Origin: Curtobacterium sp. TC1
Lineage (GTDB): Bacteria; Actinomycetota; Actinomycetes; Actinomycetales; Microbacteriaceae
Assembly (NCBI RefSeq): GCF_019844075.1
Contig: NZ_CP081964.1
Location: forward strand, 2,294,001-2,358,000
Length of the DNA stretch: 64,000 nucleotides
Reading direction: 5' to 3'
This document shows positions 53,801 through 61,332 of the stretch, one piece after another. The notes beneath the pieces were generated by a model that had not been told where the DNA came from, did no database searches, and saw only the letters and a list, made by a program, of their open reading frames with translations. Positions within the stretch are counted from its first letter, which is position 1. Each line of letters begins with the position of its first letter. A program made the position numbers and the translations under genes.

Positions 53801-56705
53801 GGTCGGCCTCGGCGACGGGGTTCGACGCCTGCTCGGCCCGTGGCGCGATGCCCACGCGAACGGTGCCGGTGGCGCGTGCGCCGAGGGCGTCGACCACCGT
53901 GTAGGTGAACTCGTCGGTGCCGGCCGAGTAGTCGCCCGCCTCGTAGGTCAGTGCGTCGGAGGCCACGTCGGTGACCGAGCCCTTGTCGGGGTTGGATCCG
54001 ACGCCGACGAGCTGCACGGAGTCGCCGTCCGGGTCGATCCCGTTCAGCGGCACCGTGATCCGGACCGACGAGCCGGCCACGACCCGGGCGGTGACGGTCT
54101 GCGGCACCGGCGGGTTGTTCGTCGCTGCGTCCCGTTCGCGCACCGAGATCGAGACGGCCGCGTCGGCGTACTGGCCGTCCGGACCCGCGACGCGGTAGAC
54201 GGCCGTGTAGTTGCCGGGGGTCTTCGGCGCGAGGTAGCGCAGGTGGTCGCCCGAGGCGAACAGCAGACCACCGTCGCCGGGCACGTTCTGCACGAGTTCG
54301 GGCTCGAGGGTCAGGGGTTCGCCCTCGGGCTGGGTGTCGTTGTCCAGCACGTCGATGTTCGCGACGTCACCGACCCGCACGGTGGCGCTGTCGGGCTGGG
54401 CCACGGGCGGCTGGATCCGGTCGGGCTTGGGGATCTCGACGACGGTGATCGTGCCGGTGGACGACGCCAGGCCGTTCGTCTCGGTGTAGCCGAACGACAC
54501 CGGCCCGTCGAGCGGTGCGGTCAGCGTGACGCGCACGGTGTGCTGGTCGAGGATGCTCGCCTGCACGCCGCTCCCCCGGGCGGGCCCGTCGAGGGCGGTG
54601 ACGAGCAGCACGCCGCCCGCGGGGTCGATGTCGGTCGCGGTGACGTCGGTGTCCTTGGTCGACAGCGTGTTGACGAAGACCGTCTTCGGGGTCGTGATGG
54701 GGGCGGTCGAGGCGTCCGGGGGCGCGAGCACCGTGACGCGGACGATGCCGCTCGACGTCTTCACGCCGTCGGTCACGGTGTACTCGAGCTGGTGGTCGCC
54801 GGCGCTCGCGCCCTGCACCCGGAAGGTGCCCGCGTCGTAGCTCGGGGTGACCGTCAGACCCGACGCCGACGACACGCTCGTCAGGGTCACGGTGCCGTTG
54901 CCGCCGCGGACGTGGTCGAGCGGTTCCACGGTGAAGGCCTTGCCGGCGTAGCCCTGCACCGGGAACGGGTCGGCACGCAGCGGCACGCTGCCCTGCTTCG
55001 CGACGTGGACGGTCACCGAGCCGCGGCCGTCGGCACGTCCGTCGCTCACGACGAGCTGCACGGCGCGGTCGCCGGTCCGGCCGCTGTCCGCCCGGAAGTC
55101 CAGCAGGCCGTCCGGTGTGGTGGACACCCGGTCGCCGTCGGAGGCGGTCGCGGACTTCAGGTACACCGGGTCGCCGTCGGGGTCGACCCAGTCGCCGAGC
55201 ACGCTGCTGACGACGTGTCCGTTCTGCACCACGTCCGCCGAGGTGTCGCGCACCTGCCGCGGGGCTTCGTTCTGCGATTCCGGCCGGACGCTCACCCGGA
55301 CGGTCGCGGTGTCCGATCCGCCGTTGCCGTCGGTGATCGTGTACGGGAAGGTCACCGTGCCGCTCGCCCGCGACGACAGCGTGACCTGCAGCCGTTGGCC
55401 GTCCCCGACGATCGCCACGCGGCCCGCGGACTCCGGGAAGGACCCGACCTCGCTCACGATGATCGGGTCGCCGTTCGGGTCGTAGTCGTTCAGCAGGACC
55501 GGGAGGCTCGTGGTGCGTCCCGGACGAGCGCCCAGGTCGTCGTCGACCGCCACCGGCGGCTTCTGGTCCTTGTCGACCTCGGGGTCGTCGTCGGAGACCT
55601 GCTCCTGCTGCTGCTCGTCGTCCTGCTCGATGAGGTCGGCCCAGTTGTCGATGAGCTGGCCGCTGCGGTCGATCGCCCAGGACCGGCCGCTCGCGGGGTC
55701 GTTCGCGACGATCGTCTGCCCGTTGTGCAGGATCTGCAGCGTGCTGGTCCCGCCGGTGCTCGCGAGCCGCTGGAGCGCGTTGCCGTCGCAGGTGTCGATC
55801 GCCTGACCGCCGGCCCACGCCGCGTAGGTGCAGCTCCCGTCGACGTACGGTCGCGCCGCACGGCCGGACACCTGGAGGGCCGTGGCGTCGACGGAACCCG
55901 AGGCGCTCACGCGCACGAGCCCGGCGGTCCCGGCGACGGTGACGTCGGACGAGGTGTCGGACGATCGCTGGAGCGCGGGCGACGCCCCCACCCGGTCGCC
56001 GAGCTCGACCGTGCGGCCGTCGATCGACAGGGCACCGCTGGTGCGGTCGAGCACGGCCAGGTGCCCGTCGAAGGTCGCCACCTGGAAGTCGTCGGTGCGG
56101 TCCATGTCGACCTTCCACCGCTGGTCGACGGACAGCGTCGACCCGACGTCGACGAGCGACGCCGTGCCGGTCTTCGCCGAGTACACGGCGACGTGTCCGT
56201 CCGAGGCGTCGAACACGGTGTCCGCCCCGAGCGTCAGGTCGGCCTTGGTCGAGGCGTCGAACTCGGTCAGGTCCGCCGCGGGCGTCGCCCAGAGCTCGCC
56301 GGTGTCCTGGTTGCCGATCACCGCCGTGTCGCCCGCGAAGAAGACCTGGGGTGTCCCGGCGGGCAGCGTCACGGCATCGCCGACGGTGGCGTCGGCGACG
56401 TCGACCTTCGCGACGGTCCCCTTGGTCTGGTCGACGCTGTAGACCATGGACCCGCGCTGCAGCACGGACAGGTCGTCGCTCGCGGTCTCGACGGCGGTGT
56501 TCAGCTGGAGGACCCCGGTGTTGGCCCGGCCGACCGCTCCGTACTCCGCAGAGGGCACCCAGACGGTGCCGTCCCCGAGGTCGACGCGCTGCGTGTGGTA
56601 CCCGGTCGAGACGATCGCCGTGGTCGCGACGACCGCGGCGACCAGGACGGAGACCCCGGTGGTGACGGCGGCGGAACGGTGCTTCGCGACGAGCGCGCGG
56701 ATCAC
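50823..56705 (-). CDS. Giant membrane-anchored Ig-like/FnIII surface protein
   Basis: A 1960-residue protein starting at the GTG at 56705, which overlaps the kinase stop by GTGA. A ten-residue basic cytoplasmic tail precedes one membrane helix (residues about 11-33). Residues about 40-370 look like short repeated beta units, perhaps a propeller. An acidic Gln-rich hinge follows, then about ten Ig/cadherin-like domains (about 383-1460) with recurring VLxNDxDPxG motifs. FnIII domains begin near 1463, 1553 and 1653. The C-terminus is a PEPAPG tail with no sorting signal. It is exported by its own anchor; adhesion or envelope sensing is inferred. Confidence 0.9.
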   Translation of the reverse strand: MIRALVAKHRSAAVTTGVSVLVAAVVATTAIVSTGYHTQRVDLGDGTVWVPSAEYGAVGRANTGVLQLNTAVETASDDLSVLQRGSMVYSVDQTKGTVAKVDVADATVGDAVTLPAGTPQVFFAGDTAVIGNQDTGELWATPAADLTEFDASTKADLTLGADTVFDASDGHVAVYSAKTGTASLVDVGSTLSVDQRWKVDMDRTDDFQVATFDGHLAVLDRTSGALSIDGRTVELGDRVGASPALQRSSDTSSDVTVAGTAGLVRVSASGSVDATALQVSGRAARPYVDGSCTYAAWAGGQAIDTCDGNALQRLASTGGTSTLQILHNGQTIVANDPASGRSWAIDRSGQLIDNWADLIEQDDEQQQEQVSDDDPEVDKDQKPPVAVDDDLGARPGRTTSLPVLLNDYDPNGDPIIVSEVGSFPESAGRVAIVGDGQRLQVTLSSRASGTVTFPYTITDGNGGSDTATVRVSVRPESQNEAPRQVRDTSADVVQNGHVVSSVLGDWVDPDGDPVYLKSATASDGDRVSTTPDGLLDFRADSGRTGDRAVQLVVSDGRADGRGSVTVHVAKQGSVPLRADPFPVQGYAGKAFTVEPLDHVRGGNGTVTLTSVSSASGLTVTPSYDAGTFRVQGASAGDHQLEYTVTDGVKTSSGIVRVTVLAPPDASTAPITTPKTVFVNTLSTKDTDVTATDIDPAGGVLLVTALDGPARGSGVQASILDQHTVRVTLTAPLDGPVSFGYTETNGLASSTGTITVVEIPKPDRIQPPVAQPDSATVRVGDVANIDVLDNDTQPEGEPLTLEPELVQNVPGDGGLLFASGDHLRYLAPKTPGNYTAVYRVAGPDGQYADAAVSISVRERDAATNNPPVPQTVTARVVAGSSVRITVPLNGIDPDGDSVQLVGVGSNPDKGSVTDVASDALTYEAGDYSAGTDEFTYTVVDALGARATGTVRVGIAPRAEQASNPVAEADHVTIRPGGSVTVRVLQNDSDPEGGQLTVSAAEPTADDVSAKILRKQQIRVTPPKAARSGDYAVLYTVANASGGSSTAFLTVTVDPDAQPLRPEVDDTTLDLQDILRRESVTVDVLDNVFFAEGTAADLQVGVVDGYGDTARLTDDGRITVRLTDESQVIPFSVARVDHPDIVSYGFINVPGFDDALPQINRSAGAVTVKSEATVRIPLEDYVVTANGETATITDRGTVKATHANGQSLVVDSSTLQFTSSKLYYGNASISFEVTDGSAANGGKGRVATLVLPVTVTPRSNQPPAFTGSAVEMQPGETRTVDLTKLTDYPYPKDLPELRYSVVGRPTAGTTATISKQQLTITVADTAKKNTTASIGIGVQDDANAGRAGTVTVGVVASTRPLVQPGADRSITKRGATTTIDVLTNDQPTNPFPGQRLRVVNIRGLSGGLPSGVSVTPSADRTRLQVRVSDSAKPVDAHVQYQVADATNDPDRYVWGDVTISVQDVPDAPGTPTRTGSYDGGQATLTWSTPQGNNSPITGYRVTGTDGVSKNCGTATVCTLTGLDPKASYRFQVIATNAIGDSKPSGRSAPISADFVPAPPKGITVTPSKSTPNQLDVKWNAVAAPNRGSAVDDYIVTIEGPGLSGTRHTGTATSTSFTGAQSAAQYKVSISARNDADRNGTVVQWNSGSATGTAVGTPAVPTLNATRDQSPGKTTVALSASESDWAGSGRTLTIVRYPPGVDIPGGCTTTDSDKKWVGSTATDTLSSNGNFQYVALADNGLFCTPSRAASVQGYAAPGTASADIAVEKFSDDAGTYAIRIRNPRAQPSANGSVDHYAYAVNGGGLVSFGANGSWVDGVAFGSAVSVTVVACADSTSNFCGDGTTVNGLRPVQTRATLPDSMTASTQVTVNAEPQNAGLQPTGYRVVFCGSRYSALCGQGTVYAPDALPTVEDSLVARYVYVAAIVDGHEDPNPPSATIAAAPAPDPEPAQPVPGEPDPEPAPG

Positions 56706-58114
56706 CCGGCGCTCCCGACGGTCGCGCACTTCTGCGCGCTCGCGGCGCCGGTCTTGCCGTCACGGTTCACCGCGACCGCGATGCACTCCTCGTCACCGCG
56801 TTGGCCGGAGACGACGAACGTCGTGCCGGTCTGCTGGCTGGACGACCCGTTCGACGAGATGACGTACGTGTCGCCGCTCCGCAGCCCGGGGTCCGCCCAC
56901 GAGAAGGACACCGACTCCGCCGAGGTCTGCGCGCGGACGTCGGCCACCACGGGGATGGCCCCGGCACCGAGCCGCCCGACGACGACCACGGTGGCGATGG
57001 CCAGGGCCGCGACCACGACGACGGTCAGGGACGTCGCCCAGACGAGCGTCGAACGGGTGCGGCGACGCGCACGCGTGACCGACCCGGTGCGGTGGACCGT
57101 CCCGACGCTCTGCGAGCCGCCGGCGACCACCCCGCCCTGGACCGCACGACGCGTTCGGCGCCGGGCACCGACCCGTGACGGCGGCTGGAGCTCGCGGATC
57201 ATGGTCCGGTCGCCCTCCGGCGCCGGGGTCGCGATGGCCCAGGCCTCGACCGCGACGTCGGCGGCGGTCTGCGGGATCCCGAGCTCGGCCTCGACCTGCT
57301 GGAACCCGCGCACCAGTTCGAGCACGGTCGTCGGCCGCGACGGCACCTTGCGGGACAGTGCCGTGGCGAGCAGTCGTTCGAGCGACGGCGGTACGTCCGT
57401 GCGACCGGTCGGCTTGACACCGCCCTTGTCGATCCGGGCCATCAGGTCGCTCGCACCGTTCTTGCCGCCGCGGACCTCGAAGGGGCTGCGGCCGGCGAGC
57501 AGCGAGTACACGGTGGCGGCGAGGGAGTAGACCTCGGACTGGATCGTGCCGCGGGACTCGTCGATCAGCACCTCGGGCGCCGACCACGGGATCGACATGC
57601 CGACGGGCTCGTCCGGGTCGGTCCCGCCGATGGTGGCCGCGATCCCGAAGTCTGAAAGGACGGGGTTGCCGTACGCCGTGAGCAGGATGTTCGACGGTTT
57701 GATGTCGCGGTGGAGCACGCCTTCGCGGTGCGCGGTCTCGAGGGCGGACCCGATCCGGACACCGATCGAGAGCACTTCGGACACCGGGATCGGCTCACGC
57801 CGGTAGCGCTCGCTGAGCGACGAGGAGCAGAGTTCCATCACCAGGTACGGACGGCCGTCCGCCGCGACGCTCGCCTGGAACACGGTCAGGATCGACGGGT
57901 GGGTGCTGAGCCGGGCCATCAGGTTGGCCTCGGCCTGGAACATCTGCCGGACGCGGTCGTCGACGACCTCGTCGAGCAGGACCTTCACCGCGACCTGACG
58001 GCGCGGCATGTCCTGCTCGTACAGGAAGACGTCGGCGAAGCCACCGGAGCCGAGGACGTGCACGGGGCTGAACCCGCCGATCACCGGCGGGTTGGACGGC
58101 AGGCGTCGAGCCAT
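56702..58114 (-). CDS. Transmembrane Ser/Thr protein kinase with extracellular Ig/FnIII-like domain
   Basis: A 470-residue Hanks-type kinase. The Gly loop is LGSGGFADVF (residues 21-30), the catalytic Lys is K44, HRD is 135-137 and DFG is 155-157, so it should be active. A basic juxtamembrane segment, one membrane helix (about 353-380) and an 80-residue outer domain follow. The outer domain is neither PASTA nor a propeller: it reads as an FnIII-like fold (SFSWADPGLRSGDTYVISS) with two Cys. A strong ribosome binding site (GGAGGAG) precedes the ATG. It starts the transcript that continues into the giant protein gene. Confidence 0.93.
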   Translation of the reverse strand: MARRLPSNPPVIGGFSPVHVLGSGGFADVFLYEQDMPRRQVAVKVLLDEVVDDRVRQMFQAEANLMARLSTHPSILTVFQASVAADGRPYLVMELCSSSLSERYRREPIPVSEVLSIGVRIGSALETAHREGVLHRDIKPSNILLTAYGNPVLSDFGIAATIGGTDPDEPVGMSIPWSAPEVLIDESRGTIQSEVYSLAATVYSLLAGRSPFEVRGGKNGASDLMARIDKGGVKPTGRTDVPPSLERLLATALSRKVPSRPTTVLELVRGFQQVEAELGIPQTAADVAVEAWAIATPAPEGDRTMIRELQPPSRVGARRRTRRAVQGGVVAGGSQSVGTVHRTGSVTRARRRTRSTLVWATSLTVVVVAALAIATVVVVGRLGAGAIPVVADVRAQTSAESVSFSWADPGLRSGDTYVISSNGSSSQQTGTTFVVSGQRGDEECIAVAVNRDGKTGAASAQKCATVGSAG

Positions 58115-58164
58115 CGTCGTCTCCTCCCCGGCCGAGCGGCCAACTCTCTCGTCGTGGCACAGTC

Positions 58165-58170
58165 ATTGTA
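58165..58170 (-). promoter_or_regulatory. Candidate -10 box of the kinase-giant protein operon
   Basis: TACAAT on the minus strand, 51 bases before the kinase ATG, followed by a short leader with a strong ribosome binding site. The -35 is poor. It implies that the kinase-to-FHA chain can be transcribed apart from the upstream PP2C gene. Confidence 0.5.
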
Positions 58171-58221
58171 CGAAGCGCCGGTGACCGTCCATCCGCGCAC
58201 CGACCGCCTGTGGACGGGTGC

Positions 58222-58242
58222 ACTCCCCCAGTTCGGGGGGTC
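58222..58242 (-). terminator. Possible weak terminator after the PP2C gene
   Basis: A CCCCC/GGGGG hairpin of about six pairs directly downstream of the phosphatase stop. Short, so read-through into the kinase gene is likely. Confidence 0.35.
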
Positions 58243-58252
58243 CTGACAGCGG

Positions 58253-59074
58253 TCAGTGCCGCGGGAGCGTGTCCTCGAGGTCGCCGTCGTCGGGCGCGGC
58301 ATCGACCTGGAGCACGACGACGGTGACGTTGTCCCGACCGCCGGCGACGACCGCGTCGCCGACCAGGCGTTCGGCGAGTTCCTGCGCGCCGGCTTCCCGC
58401 GCGGCGATGCGTGCGATGCCGGCGTCGCCGAGTTCCTTCGTCAGTCCGTCGGAGCAGACGATGTAGCGGTCACCCGCGCGGAGCGGCAGCGTCCACCAGT
58501 CCGGTGCCGGTGGCTCGCCGAACCCGACCGCGCGGGTGATGACGTTGCTGTCCGGGTGCTGCTCGGCGTCCTCGGCGCGCAGCAGGCCGGCGTCCACCAT
58601 CTCCTGCACCACGGAGTGGTCCACGGTGACGCGTCGCAGGACGCCGTCCTCGATGCGGTAGGTCCGGGAGTCGCCGACGTTGAAGACGAGTGCGGCCGGC
58701 TGGCCGAGCGACGCGACCAATGCGATGCCGGTGACGGTCGTCCCGGCGCCGATCGCGTTGCCACCGGCTGCGCGTTCGATGTCGGCGGTCGCGAGCAGCA
58801 GCGCCCGCTGGATGCCCTGCCGCGAGGTGAAGGGCTCCTGCGTCACCTGCTCGAGCCGACGCACGACGGCGTCGCTCGCGCGGTCACCGGCGAGGTGACC
58901 GCCCATGCCGTCGGCGACGACGAAGAAGGGCGCCCCGACGATGTAGCTGTCCTCGTTGTGGTCACGCCGACGACCGACGTCGGTCGCGGCTCCCCACGAG
59001 AGCGTCAGGGTGGCACCGTCGGCACCGGGGACGTCGATGGCGTGCGCAGTCGCTGCTCGGCCGAGTTCGGTCAC
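58253..59074 (-). CDS. PP2C-family Ser/Thr protein phosphatase
   Basis: A 273-residue soluble metal-dependent phosphatase. All metal-binding motifs are intact: RRRDHNEDSY, FVVADGMGGH, NVGDSRTYR, CSDGLTKEL and GRDNVTVVVL. Standing next to a kinase and an FHA gene, it probably reverses the cluster kinase. The GTG start lies three bases after the FHA stop, so the two are co-translated. A spacer of 138 bp with a promoter separates it from the kinase. Confidence 0.95.
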   Translation of the reverse strand: MTELGRAATAHAIDVPGADGATLTLSWGAATDVGRRRDHNEDSYIVGAPFFVVADGMGGHLAGDRASDAVVRRLEQVTQEPFTSRQGIQRALLLATADIERAAGGNAIGAGTTVTGIALVASLGQPAALVFNVGDSRTYRIEDGVLRRVTVDHSVVQEMVDAGLLRAEDAEQHPDSNVITRAVGFGEPPAPDWWTLPLRAGDRYIVCSDGLTKELGDAGIARIAAREAGAQELAERLVGDAVVAGGRDNVTVVVLQVDAAPDDGDLEDTLPRH

Positions 59075-59077
59075 GTT

Positions 59078-59770
59078 TCAGGATCGCTCTCTGGGGGGTC
59101 GGGGCGTGCCGGGTGCTGTCTGGTCGGTGGGCCACGGGGGAACCGGTGGGGACCCGTCCGCCGTCGGTGCGACCCGGAGGTACGGCGACAGGACCTCGAT
59201 GGCGTTGCCGTCACCGACCTCGACTACCGTACCCGTCAGTGCGACGATCGACGCACCCGATGCCATGCGGTACACCGGCGCGCCGGCCGGTCGGACGACG
59301 GTGCCGTTCGTGGACCGCAGGTCCTGCACGACCACGGCTTCGCCCTCGGCGTGGATGCGGACGTGCGACGACGACACCTGGCCGTTGACGGACCGCACCG
59401 TCACGAGTTCCGGTTCGGGGCCGCTGGTGATCCGCGGCAGCGACGGGCGCCGGCCGATGATCACCGGGTGGTCCAGTCGGAAGGTGCGGTCGCCGATGCG
59501 GACGGACGGCACACGCGCCGCGGGCGCGGCAGGGACGGACGGGAGGCCCGGCACGGCTCCGACGGGCACGCTCGGTCCGGCGGTGCTCCGGCCAGGGGCG
59601 CGGACGATCGTGTCCTCCGGGTCGGCTCCGTCGACGGCCGGTTCGCCGTCGGGCGCCGACGGCTCCGAGCGCGGTCGGATGACGGTGTCGCCGAACAGAT
59701 CGTCGACACGGTCGCCGCCCGTGCCGTGGGGTCGACGGATGACGGTGTCCTCGATGTCGTCGTCGCGCAA
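59078..59770 (-). CDS. FHA-domain protein
   Basis: A 230-residue protein with a Thr-bearing, acidic N-terminus (IEDTVIRRP, FGDTVIRPR and PEDTIVRAP, three related D-T-(V/I)-x-R sites) and a C-terminal FHA domain (about residues 105-215) with IIGRRPSLPRI, SSSHVRI and STNGTVVRP. The three TVIR-type sites look like kinase targets that could bind FHA domains. I prefer the TTG start at 59770: GAAGGG lies six bases upstream and a TACGGT promoter lies before it. A GTG at 59887 would add 39 low-complexity residues. Confidence 0.8.
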   Translation of the reverse strand: MRDDDIEDTVIRRPHGTGGDRVDDLFGDTVIRPRSEPSAPDGEPAVDGADPEDTIVRAPGRSTAGPSVPVGAVPGLPSVPAAPAARVPSVRIGDRTFRLDHPVIIGRRPSLPRITSGPEPELVTVRSVNGQVSSSHVRIHAEGEAVVVQDLRSTNGTVVRPAGAPVYRMASGASIVALTGTVVEVGDGNAIEVLSPYLRVAPTADGSPPVPPWPTDQTAPGTPRPPRERS

Positions 59771-59798
59771 CCGGAGCCCTTCGGATGTGGTCCCACCC

Positions 59799-59804
59799 AC
59801 CGTA
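59799..59804 (-). promoter_or_regulatory. Candidate -10 box of the FHA-PP2C pair
   Basis: TACGGT on the minus strand, giving a leader of about 22 bases before the preferred TTG start of the FHA gene. Confidence 0.4.
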
Positions 59805-59863
59805 GACGATCCGGTCGACCCGTCACACCGTGTCGTCCGACGGGCGGGTGACCGGGGCCGGGG

Positions 59864-59904
59864 CCGGTCACGATCGGCGCCGGTCACGATCGGCGCCGGT
59901 CACG
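59864..59904. repeat. 16-bp tandem repeat at the DUF4192-like gene end
   Basis: CCGGTCACGATCGGCG occurs at 59864-59879 and 59880-59895, with a partial third copy. It encodes the last residues of the DUF4192-like gene and supplies the alternative GTG of the FHA gene. Confidence 0.8.
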
Positions 59905-60470
59905 GGGCCGTCACTCCACGTCGGGGAACTACCGGCCAGCACGGAGCGCAGGACCAGACCGGCGAGCGGGTCGTCTGCGCAGGTCTCGAGGGCGTAACGC
60001 GCCCGGGTCTCCGCTCGGGCCGACGACCCGAGCGCCCACGCGCACCAGGCGCCGAGCGCGAGCGCACCGGCAGCTCCGGCCGCGCTGTCCCCCAGCCGGT
60101 CCTCGGCGCGCCAGACCCGCCACGCCTCGGCACACCGGTCGCCAGCCGTCCGCACACGGTCGCGGTCCGGTCCGGGCCCGAGGCCCAGCAGCGCTGGCGG
60201 CACGGGGCCGTCGGACGGGTCGAACCCGCGGACCGACCGTGGATCCGGCAGATCGCGTGCCACCAGGAACGGCACGAGGGCCAGACGTGTCGCGAGGGCA
60301 CCACACGCCGTGACGATCGCGATCGCCCCGGTCCTGGTGCAGGGTCCCGCGCCGGGCGCGACCAGCGATGCTGCGGCCGCGGGCAGTGTGACCGCCGCCG
60401 CGATCTCGCGAGGGAAACGGACTGCGGTCTGGTCGGGGGAACGTGCCGTCGAGGGGATCATGCACGCCAT
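59868..60470 (-). CDS. DUF4192-like protein (short form)
   Basis: A 200-residue protein from the ATG at 60470. The stretch ALGAWCAWALGSSARAETRA followed by DDPLAGLVLRSVL recalls the C-terminal part of DUF4192 proteins, whose usual length is 350-400, so this would be a half-length form. The N-terminal part is Ala/Pro-rich with a short hydrophobic segment (AIVTACGALATRLALVPFLVA). No ribosome binding site is close to the ATG, so the start is uncertain. It leads into the FHA gene. The family call is tentative. Confidence 0.5.
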   Translation of the reverse strand: MACMIPSTARSPDQTAVRFPREIAAAVTLPAAAASLVAPGAGPCTRTGAIAIVTACGALATRLALVPFLVARDLPDPRSVRGFDPSDGPVPPALLGLGPGPDRDRVRTAGDRCAEAWRVWRAEDRLGDSAAGAAGALALGAWCAWALGSSARAETRARYALETCADDPLAGLVLRSVLAGSSPTWSDGPVTGADRDRRRS

Positions 60471-60565
60471 CGAAGCGTGATCCGGGCCTCCCGGCAGGCG
60501 CGAGCCGACCACCTGTGGACAGCACCGCCCCGGCCCGACCTGTGGAGGACGGACCGGGGCGATGG

Positions 60566-61327
60566 TCAGACAGTGACGGGTTCGAGGCTCCCGGCGACCA
60601 GGTCCCACCCTGAGTCGCTGCGCTCGACGATGACGCCGTTGGCGGCGGCCCATCCGACCAGCTCATCCATCGTCGCGACGACCGCTCCGGTGCGCGCGAG
60701 CAGCGCGACCAACCGCCCCTTCGCGGTCTTGTTCCAGTGGTTCAACGCTCGCCGTCGACCGGAGCCGTCGACGCTCACGATGCGCGGGGCGACGGAGCCC
60801 GGGACGGGACCGAGCTGGCGGTAGCCCTCCGACCGGAGGTCGAGGACCAGGCCGTCTGCCCGCTCGTCCAGGACCCGGGACGAGACCGCCGGCCAGTGTG
60901 ACGCGAGCCGGAGGTTCCCGAGCCGGGAGTCGTGCGACAGCCGGTACGCCGGGATCGGGTCGCCCGCGCCGATCGGACCGAACATCGCCGACTGCACGAC
61001 CACGTGGTCGAACCACCACGACCGCGTCGAGTCGTCGGCCGTCTGCGCACCGAGCGGGTCGTAGAGCACCCCCGTGTAGCGCTCGATCGCGGGCATCGTG
61101 CCCGACGTGTCGAGCTCGAGGTTCCGGAACCGTTCGGCGATCGACTTCGGTCCGAGCTTGAGAGCCGTCCTGGCCGAGGACTCCTCGGAACTGACAGAGC
61201 GGGCCGCGGTGATCACCGCGGCCCGCTCATCGGCCAGTTCCGGGAACGAGAGTGCACGCAGATCGAGCGTGCGGCTCGTGTCCCCACCCTCCCGCTTCGT
61301 CTCCGAAGGCGGGAGGAGGACGGTCAG
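60566..61327 (-). CDS. yaaA: YaaA-family peroxide stress protein with a CTG start
   Basis: Iron and peroxide stress protein (DUF328). The frame contains the full family N-terminus TVLLPPSETKREGG and LDLRALSFPELADERA, and continues to YTGVLYDPLGAQT and LNHWNKTAKGRL, 253 residues, the normal length. No ATG, GTG or TTG precedes the conserved N-terminus in frame. The only candidates are CTG at 61327 and CTG at 61336. The latter overlaps the atpC stop as CTGA, like the ATGA/GTGA junctions elsewhere here. The later Met at 61216 would delete the PPSETK motif. Confidence 0.85.
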   Translation of the reverse strand: MTVLLPPSETKREGGDTSRTLDLRALSFPELADERAAVITAARSVSSEESSARTALKLGPKSIAERFRNLELDTSGTMPAIERYTGVLYDPLGAQTADDSTRSWWFDHVVVQSAMFGPIGAGDPIPAYRLSHDSRLGNLRLASHWPAVSSRVLDERADGLVLDLRSEGYRQLGPVPGSVAPRIVSVDGSGRRRALNHWNKTAKGRLVALLARTGAVVATMDELVGWAAANGVIVERSDSGWDLVAGSLEPVTV

Positions 61328-61332
61328 TCCGG

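Noticed and set aside
50619..57530. A plus-strand open frame of about 2,300 codons covering the giant protein region
   Set aside because: It is Arg/Val/Asp/His-biased antisense sequence of a very GC-rich gene. The minus strand has recognisable domains, coupled starts and stops, and neighbours that fit.
60566..61216. Met at 61216 as the yaaA start
   Set aside because: It would remove the conserved LLPPSETK segment that is present in frame upstream.
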